Source: Varroa destructor (taxonomy: Eukaryota > Arthropoda > Arachnida > Mesostigmata > Varroidae). Taken from it: a stretch of 64,000 bases of DNA. Both the position numbers and the translations under genes were made by a program. The stretch spans positions 22,499,061-22,563,060 of the forward strand of contig NW_019211456.1 in assembly GCF_002443255.2 (NCBI RefSeq), written 5' to 3'. Numbering within the stretch: the first letter of the stretch is position 1; the number at the start of each line of letters is the position of its first letter. Under the pieces are notes generated by a model, which was not told where the DNA came from, ran no database searches, and was given only the letters and a program-made list of their open reading frames with translations. Below are positions 38,462 through 51,418 of this stretch, piece by piece.

Positions 38462-40501
38462 CTATTCAGATTGCAAGATAAATGGGTACATGTTCCAGAA
38501 CTCTTTCTGGATCATGTCGCGGTGCATAGAGTGAAGATCATTACTGCTAGATTGTCGCATCATGTGACTGTTCATGCAAGGGACGTCACGATCCACACTT
38601 GAAACGGCAGATGTTATAGTATGTGTTGCAATTGTTGTATTTGTTGTTATTGCTGTCGTTGTTGTGCTTGATGCCGGCTCCGTGGCCTTTTTGCATGAAA
38701 CTGGATCACCAGCATCGTTCCCTATAGTAGCCTTACGGTTGTAGTCTTTTGGCACTCGAACAATTGTTGTACCTAGCAAAACGGTTCATAGTCGAGTTAT
38801 CGATAATTTAGATTTATCCGTTAATATCAAGAACAGGATTCGTAGACTACTGCAGTTTTTTACGTATAGCTTCATAGCGTAGGTTGACATCTTCCTGAAG
38901 GGGAAGATTAGGTGTGGTCATCGTATCTCTTAGACACTTTAAAATATAAACTATTCTTCAATAAATTGTCTATAGTCTAATGCAGTCCACAACGATCATA
39001 TCGTTATGATTACTAACACTTAGTAAGACCAACAAATTACTACACGTTTTTAACACAACACACGTTCAAATATCCTTTTTTTCTATCCTATAAAACGTCA
39101 GGTTTTAGTGGAAGGCATTCGGAAATATTGGAGTATTTCGATAACCTACATTAACGGGTTATTAAAGAGATAAAACACCATTGTACCTTTCCGAAATTGG
39201 CTTGGTTCGTTATTGTAGTTGCAGTTAAACTCCTGAAAGAGGATCTCATTTTTATCAGCGCTAAGTGTCCCTCGCAATCGCTCTTCTGCTGCTGAAGTTG
39301 TTAGACCTCCTTTTTGGACCAGTGCCCAAAATGCGGTGTTATACAGGTTGTTGATATGGCAGTCTGCCTGTCGCCACGATAGGTAGTCCCTGCATGTATG
39401 TAGATAAAAGGTAGACGTCATCACCTACTCATAAAGAGATTTTATATTGAACTTGGAAGTCCTTAGACGCAGATCGATTGCCTTATATCTCAAATATAAT
39501 AGTAACATCGCATGTAAAGATCAAATATTTGTGGTATAACAGTTCAAACAGTTGCAGTTGATCCTTGCCAACCTCAGATTTTGGTTTGTGGGGTAGAGTA
39601 CCACTCTTGCATCAAAAGCTGGAGGACACAACAATGTTTTCTCGGGGAAGAATTCGGAGAAATAGAACACAAATGAAGAAGAGAACAGTGACGCAATGTT
39701 AGTCATTATTTTCGACGCACGCCGCTTGTAGATAGTGGCGTCTCGGCGGAATACAAATGAGTACTCGTCACTTTGACCGTATGCCATTGAGATCTCGTTG
39801 AATTCTTTCATTACTTCTTTGGCACATCGTGACATTAGATCCAGACCCTATAAACCAAATGAAATTAGCAAATATATATATACATATATGTCAAGCCACA
39901 TTGCATCTCATTGAAAAACCGCATATGAACGGCGCTTAAACCAGCTTTCGCGTTAACGGTAGAAAGGTAATATATACATTTGTATTATTTCCAAGAAATA
40001 TTAAAGAATATACAATACGCTACAATATTACTGACCATTGCCAAGCTTTGCGTTATCAGAAACACATGCCTAGTGCCAAGTGGAATAAATTATTTTCTAC
40101 GAAATCAGTTACTAACAGTCTGATTCAGAATTGGTTTACAAATAATTTTGCACTACTGGTTAAGAATATTTTTATGTATTAAGATATACTTTTATATATT
40201 TCTTTAAACCAATTTTGGTTCAAATTGTTAGTACTTAAGACTATAAAAAATAACTATAATATTATATATATTATTAGAGCGTCTTAATAATTATAATACT
40301 CGATTGCTTTAACGTGCGCAATGACCTTCGTTTATTTTCGAAACTTTAATTTACCCGTTTATCATTAGGCTTTACGAAATCGTGGGCCTGAGTGAATTTA
40401 TGGAAACCCTTTCCATCAAGCCGCACAACGATGTATGTGTTTGGAAGAACGTAATCGAGCTGCTCAAAATTACGAACATAATCGAATTTGCTTTTAGCCA
40501 T
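38462..40501 (-). CDS. THG1: tRNA-His guanylyltransferase (THG1), complete, 4 exons
   Basis: Exons in order of transcription: 40355-40501, 39573-39847, 39187-39389, 38462-38772, with GT-AG borders and matching phases; 311 residues (human THG1L 298). THG1 adds a G at position -1 of tRNA-His by 3'-5' type nucleotide addition using Mg2+. The metal-binding carboxylates are visible at their family positions: D29 in RLDGKGF, and D76 and E77 in [10 protein letters not shown]. Other family blocks are [10 protein letters not shown] at the start, [48 protein letters not shown], and the terminal EFWNMYP. Oddities: exon 4 carries a Ser/Thr-rich insert (about 40 residues with TTTT, TTNTT) absent from the human protein. 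The frame also stays open upstream of the first ATG, back to a cag|GTG acceptor-like site at about 40594. It is convergent with RRP12 and divergent from PDCD2. Confidence 0.95.
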
Positions 40502-41614
40502 TTTTGCGGATGTTAGTAGATGCTTCACTAGCCATAAATGGCCACTGATTCTCAATAACCCGAATGACTGCGAGGATTTCGGTCCGACTGTCACCTGAAA
40601 CTGTTGATTTTTATTTTATAATATTCTAAATAATTTTTAGGGTTCCACCATACGATCATGATTGCCAAACAAATAACCAATAGAGTTCAAGTGGCTTTTG
40701 TTTTTATATAGTAAAGACTAAAAGTACCTTATATATATTTTTGGCAATGGCAAACAAAGAAGTCCCGAATATGATCTAAGAATTCACTGATTTTAAGCAA
40801 ACGATGCTTATTCAATAGCATTAGGATTTTGTAAGAAAGTGCGCCCAAAAAGAGCACAAACGACATAAACTAATTATTTTTCGCAGGAGGTTGGTAGGAT
40901 CATGCTAGCTATAACTTCAAATTCAAACAGAAATAGCCGTGGGTACCAACCATTGAATTAGCTCCTTCTCTCACCTGTGCTAACATTACGTTCCGACTTC
41001 GTAATTGACTTGGCACTGGCTTTGTATTTTGATTTTATATTATCGAACGGTACAGAGTCGTGACCACATATTTGTTCGCATAAATGGATAATTTATAGCT
41101 CTAGATAGCTAAAGATTTCACGTACAATATGTTAACGTGTTGCCGGTATCCTTAATGAAGTCGGATTAACATGGCGTTAGTTATTAAAATGCCACGGAAA
41201 TTCTCAGCAGTTAAAACTTTATCGCACACCACCTTATGAATACTCATTTAACCCACAGTTTCGAATCTCTTCTTTTGCGCTCCAGAACTGACGCGAGAGC
41301 TGAAAAGACCCGATGAAAACAAAGATGAACGCATTACGTCCATTGGCTATAAGTATACGTATTTTCCATCAGCGCGATTTTCCTATTCCATTCAGTCGTT
41401 ATAGTGCCTAGATCAGTTGAAATTTATTTACTAAATGAGATATTTATAAAAGTGCACGATATTACATTTGATACGCCGATCTTGCTAAGGCAGCATGCTT
41501 TTTTCTCAATGCGCATGCGCAAGAAATCAAAACACAATTGAACACATGGTATGGAACATTGGCATTTCGATCGCGCTTAACGTGGTGCACACGAAACGTT
41601 GATTGTAAAGAAAA
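40502..41614. other. Divergent promoter region between THG1 and PDCD2
   Basis: 1.1 kb between the two start codons. On the plus strand, ATTGG (41342-41346), TATAAG (about 41349) and initiator-like TCAGC/TCAGTCG (about 41369 and 41392) could form the PDCD2 promoter. On the minus strand, the part next to THG1 is open in frame with it from 40594 to 40502. No further exon could be proven. Confidence 0.4.
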
Positions 41615-44600
41615 ATGGCATGTCCCTATAATGAAAGTCGTGTCGAGCTTGGATTTGCCGAGAAAACTAATTCATGGCAATTGAGATCAAAGTTTTTCCC
41701 GTCGAAGTTCGGTGGCAAGCCAGCATGGTTAGCGCTCAAAAAACTACCGAGAACCCTAATATGCTTCTGTGGAGAACCTCTTACATTTATTCTACAGGTA
41801 TGAACAAGTGAACCAAAAGTGATTGAGGTGCGCCAATACAGTAGATGATAGTTCATTGCTTGTACCGCGGCTGTTTCTAAGATTATCTGTTATTGTTCTG
41901 AAATATTCGTTGAATTATCTGTTGAACATATTTTGTGTGTAAGCCAGAGCCAACACACGTGAAACCATTACACGCAATGTGCATTTTCAAGATAGTTTAT
42001 ATTGGAACGCTGGAGAACGGTAGAGAGCTAACATGCAAACGAGAGAAAAAAAGGAAAAATGTATGCGCATATTGAAGATAATAAATGACACCGAAAGACC
42101 TTTTTACCTTGTTCTATTTATTTAAGTTGTGCGTATGACAGATACTAACCATCAAAATATTTTAGCCAGAAACTGTAAGAGCTTGCTCTGTAACATAAGA
42201 AAAAAGCCATAAGTAATATTCTCAGGTACCTTTTGACACATTCAAAAATATACGATAGGAATAATTCAAATATAGTTGCAGATGTTGATTTGATTGCATC
42301 ACAAAATAACAAGAATCCGATATAACTTATGGCACCCGAAGTAGCTTATTTGTGTTTCGGCAACGATGCAATACATGTTTATCTCACCCGTCGTATTTTA
42401 TATGTCTTTAGCGGAGCTTCAATTTGCAGCCCGGGTGTTTTCAGCTAAAAATTTAGCTAGTAATATAATTTTGGCTCTCGAAAGTACGCATTTTCGGTCA
42501 AAAAAAAGTTTTAATAAAAATATATATGAATTTTGCTGCAGACTATAGGTTATTACAGACTAGATATTTGATTCCTTAAAACGGCTTTTGGGTGTGTATT
42601 TTACAACTAATATTTATGTGGATATGTACTTTGTTCTTCAGGCATATGCTCCTGTTGATGATCATCCTACGGCATTTCATCGCACGCTATTTATTTTTGG
42701 TTGTCAACCGTGTGTGGATAAAAAGAAACCCGATTCGATTGTAGTTTTCCGTTCGCAGTTGGGTCTCGTCAATGATTTCTACCCCGATGTACCTGCAGTC
42801 GAAGTCGAGGAGGGATCTGAATCGCCTTCGGCTGCCGATTTCCAACTGCTTTGTTGCGTTTGTGGTTGTCCTGGCCCTCAGATGTGTTCATTATGCAAAC
42901 AACGCAACTATTGTTCTAAGCAACACCAAATCCTTGACTGGAAGAAGGCTCACAAGTTTGTATGCGTTGGTGTGAAAAAATCAGATAATGAGCCAGGTGC
43001 CGGAAGGGATAACAGACAACAAGCACCTCAGATTACCGATAACGCGGAGGATGTCCAATTGGAATCCATGGAAATTGATCAAGCCAACACAGTGGACATT
43101 GATGAGTTGGCTACTCGAATGAGTGCTCAGAGCTGTCTTGGAAAAAGTGACTTTACGGGGTTGGATAGCGAAGATCATTCATTACTAAAAGTTGACTGGG
43201 AAACATCAGTGGGGAGTGGACAAAATGGGATGCAGACCTTCACAAAACCGTCAACCGAGAGTAATTCAAAAGACACTTTTGCAAAGACGAGGAAGAAAAG
43301 GGAAAAACCCGCGAAGGACTACCTACACAAAGGTAATAAAGATGTACATTGAACACATTTGTCATGGCAAATGAACATGAATTTCGCAACCGGAAGAGAA
43401 AAATGAGTTCTGCCTTTTTGATACTTTTTTTTAGGGGGAATGCGATTTACCTAAGAGAAGTTTTTTGACAATTTGCAATATTCTTGTAGTAGAGATGGCC
43501 TCTTAATAAACATATTAAACTGTATTATCATGGCATGGTAATAATTACGTAATTATTTCTATTATTATATTAAAATGTGCATAAAGCATTTATTTACATT
43601 TTAAGCAATGCAATACAACATGCATGAAGATTCTCACTGTTGTAAGTATTTCTAGGGATCCTGCCCGAGTTCGATATTGAAATGGAGCCAGAGGAGATCA
43701 TGGAGAATGAAGAAAAGAATGATACGCAGCAGGACCTAACCAAGTACCTCGAAGGCCTTGACAAAGACAGCATAGCTTGCATGAAGGAAATGGCACACTG
43801 TAATGAGAAAGATCTCAAGGTTTGGCCCTCAGCATTTTATCAGCTAAACGCTAAAAAATTATGTTATGACTTTCCTGGATATGTTATCTATCATGCTCTG
43901 TTGACGCTCTTTGCTTTACTGTTGACGTTAACGTTTGGATGCCGACTTAAGCGATGTTTTGCGCTCTAAACCATGGATTGGTTTAACATAACTTTCTTGG
44001 GTTGTGTAAACTAATCCACTACTTGCACAACAATTGACTCTGGCTGAATTTTCAGGAAATTGAAAATATATCAAAAAGTTTTAATGACAAAGCTTATAAA
44101 CGGTTCAAGAAAATTGTCGACCATTATCCTGAGCAGATAATAAGATATTGCAAAGCTGGGAAGCCCCTATGGGTTTCAAGCCAAGACCTACCGAAGCAGG
44201 TGCCATCTTGCGAACTTTGCGGGTCTCCTAGAATATTTGAATTTCAGGTAATTACTATATCACAAAACATCTAATCATTTACCAAACAGAATGGTTATTT
44301 GCTGGTGAGTAGGCACAAGACATTTAAATACTACATCTTATTTAACTTGAATTCATTGAACAAGCTAAACCTGTAAGTCAAACCCTAAACGTTAGGAAAA
44401 GCATAGTCAGATCATAGTATTTGAGAAATTAGGAATAGCCAATGAGATAATACATCGCGAATATTCTCTAATCTTTTTAAATATTGTCCTACGTTTTATT
44501 AAAAATTAAATTTTGTAATATTAAGCATCAAAGTGAGTACCTTCGGTGCTCAAAGTGTCGCATGTAGTTAAGTTGAAGTCATGCCAAAACAAAGCTGCCT

Positions 44601-44943
44601 CCAGAATTATTCATGCCTCTGACAATTTCTCGTTTGAAATGCTCGTATACGCTGCAGCCAAATCACAATCAAAAGTCGGATTTCTTGATTCTAATATATA
44701 CTGTTTATAATAGCTGGCCGAACAGACAAATTACCTGTCGGTCTCACAAAGCTACCAATCATATATTTAACCTAATGACATTTACAGTATATTTATTCTA
44801 AACAGGTAATGCCACATGCTTTAAATATAGCAAAGAATGATCTGTTAGACTGGGGAACCTTGGCAGTCTATACCTGTGCGAAGAATTGCAACACGGACGA
44901 GTACGTGAAGGAGTTTGTACACAGACAAGACTTCAGTCAATAA
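41615..44943 (+). CDS. PDCD2: PDCD2 (programmed cell death protein 2), complete, 5 exons
   Basis: Exons: 41615-41797, 42642-43332, 43656-43819, 44056-44247, 44806-44943; GT-AG borders, matching phases, 455 residues. The N-terminal half shows [21 protein letters not shown] and FCGEPLTF, then AYAPVDD with FHR. The MYND-type zinc finger follows at about residues 132-169 ([32 protein letters not shown]). The PDCD2_C domain starts near residue 292 ([10 protein letters not shown]) and includes [16 protein letters not shown], a CELCG cysteine pair, FEFQVMPHAL and [10 protein letters not shown]. The linker of about 120 residues between finger and C domain is acidic and Ser/Lys-rich and accounts for the extra length over the 344-residue human protein. 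PDCD2 is a cytosolic chaperone of nascent small-subunit protein uS5/RPS2 (family knowledge). It is divergent from THG1. Confidence 0.95.
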
Positions 44944-45047
44944 AGGTATAACACAAAAGCTAAGTTATTAAAACGCCCGTTGGTACTCCTTGTGATTAGT
45001 GACTTGTAAACTGATTTAAATTGTTAAAAGAAAAAATGAATACTGAA

Positions 45048-45053
45048 AATAAA
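45048..45053 (+). promoter_or_regulatory. Poly(A) signal of PDCD2
   Basis: AATAAA about 105 bases after the PDCD2 stop at 44943. Confidence 0.65.
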
Positions 45054-46634
45054 TACTGTTTTGAAATATATGACATTTGTATTTATTCTACCTCAATTAT
45101 TGTCTTTGCTTCTCGATTTTTATTTCAGTTCGTTGCTTAAAACTACTTAAGACTACAATTTACCTATTTATCGCTATTTAACAATTACGATTCATATCGG
45201 AAGACCATGTCATAAAGACTTGTTTTTGAAAGAAATATCAAAGCTTTTGAACTTTTGGAAAATTTTCATCTAAACTGGGCTCAAAATCATCACTAGAATG
45301 TGTTGTATTTTCACACATCATATTTGTCTTAATTTGATTCATGTAATGCCTTTTCGACTGATCTAAATGGCTATAACATCATACAGGCATTTAAAAAAAA
45401 ATAAAATGCAAAGTACAAATTAGCAGAAATCACCGATGTATTAACGGCTCATTGAATATTTTTGGCTTATAACACATATTGTAATATAGTCAAACGTGCA
45501 ATTATGCATTATTCACTAGAGTTATTATCAAAAAAAAAGAATTCAAAAGGTTCAAGCGACAAACTTTGCGGGCTTTCCCTACCCACGCCCCTATAGCACT
45601 TCAAAAGCTCTTGTGCAGTATACACTTCTAACGTTGTAATTCATTAGCTTTTTATATCCATAATTAATAATCGTCAACAACGGCTATTCTTCACAAGGAC
45701 CCTTTCGGGCTTGCATTTGACACAGATTGTCCTAACCATTGCACGCAAAATTCTGATCAACCTAACCGAAAGCACATAAAAGCCAGTAGCCATTACATGT
45801 TCGTGAGATGCCTGAATATCTTTCTCTTCTAATTAAGTATACATTTACTATTTCAGCACTTTGCTACGTTCCTTGATCACGAATGAACGCTACTAAGACT
45901 AGAATTAAATTTTTCTAATAATTTTTCTAATAAAAGAAAAAAATTTATACTTAGCTTATTCGGAACCTGATGTTTAGCATATAACATGTAAATGTTATTG
46001 TGATATTAAAATAGAACAAGAGAAGGAGCTCATTTTAGTTTCTATTAAATGAACATTATTGCTTTCATTACTAATCTTGTGATGATAGAAAACTTAGGTA
46101 ACCAATAATAGTATTCTCTTTTAATTAAATGTAATAGTAAAGTATAACTAGAAAAGTCATATGCTTGTAGAGCGTACATCTAAGCGACTTTTTGTCCAGA
46201 AAGTGTTCTGGATATGTCTTACATGTATTGTTTTCATATTCTTCCTACAAGTACATTACAGTATGATTTACCATTGCTGCATGCGTTTAAATCTTACACA
46301 ACCAACACTAGAGAGTTCTATCTGTAAACGTACGATGGCATGTACGCTCACATTATTACTGAAAAGGTCGCCAAAACATCAGATAATCTATTATCAAAAA
46401 GCCTGCTCTAAATTAAGGCTTGCATCTACTAAAGTGAGCATTTTTGGATGAGCCAGTTAAAAATTATTAAATTTGAGCTAGCTGAGGAAATCGAATTTCA
46501 CTGGGATCCACATGGCTTATGCAGGAAGTGTTCATTGGATCGAAGCTCTATATATCACCTATTAGCGAAATCCTTATTCCTAATAATCGACGAAGAACAA
46601 TGAGCCGTTTGTTCCTGCCGTATTCGACGGAGCG

Positions 46635-46725
46635 TGCCTCGATGATAGCACAATGCGTAGCATATTTGCGTGCTAATCTTGAGAGACACGTGGTGGTCGG
46701 GGGTTCGAATTTGAGCGTGGACACA
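46635..46725 (+). other. tRNA-Ser(GCT)-like relic or tRNA-derived SINE head
   Basis: The order of elements follows a serine tRNA: an A-box-like TAGCACAATGCGTAGCA (about 46645-46661), an anticodon-loop-like GCTAATC (GCT at 46672-46674), a longer variable region, then a good B-box GGGTTCGAATTT (about 46701-46712). Acceptor pairing is not evident, so it should not make a functional tRNA. It may be a tRNA-derived SINE or a tRNA pseudogene. Confidence 0.4.
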
Positions 46726-47223
46726 ACTCGTCTCATGATGCGAGCCAGTCGTCTGACGGAACTCGAAACATAAAATATGGGAGAACATGACGGACAAAAA
46801 GCATTCCGATGTGAGAATAAGATTGATGTAATAACAACTCGGCGCTCGGTAGATGCCCTTACTTTCATTTGCTCTCAGTGTGTCCTAGGCGTTGGTGCGC
46901 ATCATATACAGAGGCTTCTATCTATCATGCGATTAAATACAATTTTTGGCATATAATTTGTATATGAATGGAGATCTTACAGTTCGATTCCCTTAGTAAC
47001 ATCACATGCTTTTTTGCTTACGCTTAAATGTTAATGAGTAGACATGCCGCCAGCGGGTAAACATTCAGAGCTTAGTGGTGCGTCTCCAGTTGTTTGTCTA
47101 AAATCGCCAGAACCAATCGTTCATTAAGACCAGCGCTTTGTTTGGGTTTCGCACACAAAACGGGTTTCGCAAATGATATAATAAAGATGGTTTGAAGTCC
47201 GCGACTACCACCACTCTGGGCCT

Positions 47224-47290
47224 GGGCCTCCAGGAGTGACGCTATGAGGCCAATCTCTTGCAAGACGTGCTGGATCAATTCCTTCCATTC
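47224..47290 (-). other. Possible orphan exon, unrecognised
   Basis: On the minus strand a strong acceptor (ctattttttcgtag) ends near 47291. It is followed by sequence that reads protein-like in two frames: EWKELIQHVLQEIGLIASLL, which stays open to 47072, and MEGIDPARLARDWPHS, which stops near 47210. I do not recognise either peptide and cannot connect another exon. Confidence 0.15.
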
Positions 47291-49685
47291 TACGAAAAAA
47301 TAGAACCGCAATTGTTTTCGTTATATATACTGTAAATGTTTTGAAAATTTACAATGAGAGATAGATACGCCCTTCGTTTATTGCCTGCCTTAAAAGATGA
47401 CAACGTAAGAAATTCTGTGGCACTATTTAACCTTATATTGTGAATATTTCAGAAACACTTTCGAATATCTTCATAAAGTATTTAATTATCTCTGGCTGAA
47501 AAAGCAAGAGGTTGGATCAGCCACGTCAGTAATATAGATTTAACGATAGTGTGACAAAAATAAGAAGAAACCTGGAAACGTAATGGCGACTTACGATGGC
47601 TTGAAAGGCAATTTAAAAAAAAAGAAAAATTCGGTTGCAAAAACCTTAAAAAGTAAGGTATAAATACTTAAAACATAAAGTTTTTTACGCATCTTATTCT
47701 ATCTTAATTGTCCACTATGCTTTTATTATATTTTAATTATCTATGAACGTTTTTTTAAATTTTTATAGAGAAATTCAGCAGGTTTTTCTGAAGCTGGTTT
47801 AAATGTGATTCTTAGTTTTGGTTTAACAAGATGACAACGCCGGATTTCGAGAGGGATGAAATTTCTTTTCAATAGTGTATGGTACTTGACTATCGGCAAC
47901 CGAAAAATAAAGACAGAAATAGTTAAGAGACATAGCTTTATGTTTTGACTAATTTAATAGTTGAAAGAGCAAGTTTACGTCTTTATTATCTCGCCACTAC
48001 GAATACTCTACTTGTTCATATAATATTAACAAATATAGAAGTTTCAACAACTTTACCGAATTACAACCTCGAATACCACTGCTTTAGCGTATCTACCTTG
48101 CTGTAGATCAGAATCAAGTTTAGCGAAAAAAAAATCCGTTGAGCATCAGTTAGGTTGCGCACTTGACACACGATAGAATTTTATAAATATGGATTTCTGT
48201 GGAACATTAGTTGTGTATGTGGCATCGTAGATTACAAGATTTGCTAGATCCTATCAAAAGCTGTCCGCAGTCAGCTTTGAAACGTTATTGAGTTTCGCTA
48301 ATCTGTTGCCAACAGCATAAGATATGATGCTATCGATGATTGCATGTGGTAAGTAGAATGCGTATGTGACATTCTACTGCATTTTGATAGAGTTGCAATG
48401 GCAGTCGCTCCTGTTTCGATGTACTTCTTCTTTACTTATTCCCATACACCCGCTATGACAGTCAAAAGATGTTATTGTTTATGGCAAACCATGAGTCGTG
48501 ACAGTGTGGGTGGGTTCTTTCGATGTTTATTTCCCAAAACGTCAGTATATGGTGATGACTAGCGTTACACTATTGCGCCTAATAACCATTCGCAATAGCT
48601 GGCCTTTGGAAAAATCGGGTCAGCAAGCAGGACGATTGCCCCGTTGAGAAGAGTTGGTGTTTATTAACAATATTCGAAGGATTTTTAAGACAATTTTCTT
48701 AGGGTTACTTAGCGTTTACTTTTATCGATAACTTTGATATGATATGACTGAGTTCGATACTGAAAGATAGATAGTAATAAATGCTTTTCAATGAATTCAA
48801 TAGCGCAGAACACTAACCTGCTTCACCGAGCTTACTACGTTGTTGATCTACTGAGATAAAATATGGCATAACTCTCTTACATTTTTGGTCGTCGACAAAA
48901 AACTGGACGGTGATACGAACTTTTGGTAACGACGACTACCTTACGCAGCTGTGGCTCTATATAGGGAATGAGAAGAATATGGGGTCGTAGACCTAAAGCA
49001 CTAAGAAAGCCGGACTGAAATGAGCAACACATAGAAAAGCAAGAAACCAAAAGCTAGATCGAATTTTCATTATGTTAAATCAAGTGTTCGTTATAAGCAA
49101 CTGTAAATTATTTTTTAAAAATGCAAGTGTTTGTTTCTATTTAAGAGAAACATGCGCGGCTCACCTTGCGGAGTATTTTTAGATTTTCTTTGCTGAACTT
49201 ATGTAGTGCAGTCAGACTAAATTCGTAGTTTTCTGTCGGTGTTCCAACGAGTAGTAAACAGGCTAAGATGACAGCATAGTTTACCTGCATCCTTCAAAGA
49301 TACATAAAGAGTAACGAATGCAATAAATATTATTATCAAAGTGACTAAACGTTTCGCGTTAGTCGTGGATAGAACTTTTTGCAATATTGCAAACCGAACA
49401 ATTGCAAATTATTCCGCTATTTCTTTTGTGGCTTAGAAAAAATGGTATCACGTACCTTTACGAAAGTGATCCGAGATATTCAAAAGCAGTGTTTCTAACA
49501 CTTTGAAAACTAATGCTATACAAAATGTTATACTTTTAGTACTTGAGAACGTCCGTAATGGCTCTCTTGCGACGTGCAGTTCATTATATCGGTAACAGTA
49601 TGTAACCAGCTAAATATGGTTGTTTTTACTGAACAACACAAATTTTAACACTAACGCCGAGAGCGGCGGTTAAATTTACTAACTA

Positions 49686-49702
49686 GACGCTCGCCGAGCG
49701 TC
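49686..49702. repeat. GC-rich near-perfect palindrome
   Basis: GACGCTCG, one base C, then CGAGCGTC, inside a short GC-rich island (about 49655-49735) that stands out from AT-rich surroundings. The role is unknown. Confidence 0.6.
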
Positions 49703-51390
49703 ACTATCGAGCCCCGCCGCGTTTCATCGCATAAAGTGCATTAACCTAACGGTTTTTCCATTATAGCATAATGGTTTAAAAATGTTTTATGGATTACGTG
49801 TAAAGTTTTTCATTTCACGAAGTGTCATAGAGGTATATTAACCATTATATATACTTTGGTTATTCAATTTTCTTTATTTATATATTTATTTGTCTATATG
49901 AAGTATTGCACGCAATATTCAATCTGACTTCGATATATATTTGTATTTCATAAGTGGCTTGTGCTTTTTGTTTGTTGGTCCTGTCGAATAACCAACCGCC
50001 GTTAGCCGGGTTGATTCAGTTTATCAGTTACTATAGCGCAGTCACAATAAATAGTCATACATACATAACATACAGTACGTTGTTATGCGAATTCTCATTT
50101 CTTTTTGAGAAATAGTTTGTTGTTATGGTTGATCACTGGCCACAACATGATGCAAGCGATACAAAAAAACCAAGCCCTATGCTTGTGCTGATGAATGAAT
50201 GAAATAATGCAATTCCCCAACCGGAACAGTGAAATGTTATTGCATGAATGATAGCCAATGAAAAGTGTACGGTATTTTACGTTCATAGTAGTATTTGCTG
50301 ACGACAGTATAAATACAGCCTAGGTAGCATCTGGTGAATTATTTTGAACAATTTAAATTGGCTACGGCAATTTTGTTAGGGTTTTAAAATACGACTTGTA
50401 CACTTGATGTGATGCAGGATTTTCTTCAGTTTCCGTGCATTAACTCTGCAACGTATGTGCACGACAAAAAAAATCATCTATCGTAAGTAATTTCGAAAAG
50501 ACAACGGCAACTGTTCGATTACAAGTTGCATAAACGTGACCATACGACGCAACGGTAACTGACTACAGCTATACCTTGGCCAGAATCAGTAAAAAGAAGT
50601 GTTTTCTATTGAATCCGTAACGCTGATGTTGTCAAGTGTGGGAAAACTGTGATGCCTCACGAAGAAAACGTCAATAAGCACATCTCCATAGTTTTCTTCA
50701 CGTCTATGGTACCACAAGAATAGGAATATTTTTTGAATAGGCTATTCAAAATACGGAAGTTATTTTTGCCTACATTAATTAAAGTTAATATTTTGGCATT
50801 ACTTAACATGTTTTGCTTAATGCGGCCGGTGTTCAAAGAGTAACCGTAGCTCATTTCAAATGGCTTTTAACTTCTCGTTGCCAGATGATATAAATATATA
50901 CACTAACATTATATATGATTTATTACACTAATAAAATTGAATTTAAAGTTCATCATGTTTATACTGCAATAGAACATTATTGAGAACTAAAAATAGTTTT
51001 AATCCATAATTTGAGCTCGTCGCGCCTTTTAAGACAAAATTGTCAGGACGCAGATCCTGTCCCCCTTTTGAAGAAATGGTTGACTAGCTTGAACTGTTGA
51101 GATGGAGCAGTTAGTGCAGTCAGTTACGTGATACCTAAGCATTTATTGCAACAGAGCCACCATATACTTATGGAAAACTTCATTTCTATCCCTACTAAAG
51201 TTTTTTTTGTCAATTGAAAGCAGTGTCAGTCTGCCTGCGTACCGATAACAGTTAAGTCGAAAAATAGTACGTTATTTGAGAGAATCCACTAATTGAATAA
51301 CTAGCTTGTAGCAATTCAGAGCACCACAGTGGACTTCATAAAAGTTGTTAAGATTGCTAGTACGACAAAACATCGTTGCATGCTGCACGG

Positions 51391-51418
51391 TCGGTCCGCC
51401 CCCTGATTAACGGACCGA
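51391..51418. repeat. Short GC-rich inverted repeat
   Basis: TCGGTCCG and CGGACCGA, 8 bp each and exactly complementary, flank a 12-base loop. No gene is adjacent. Confidence 0.5.
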
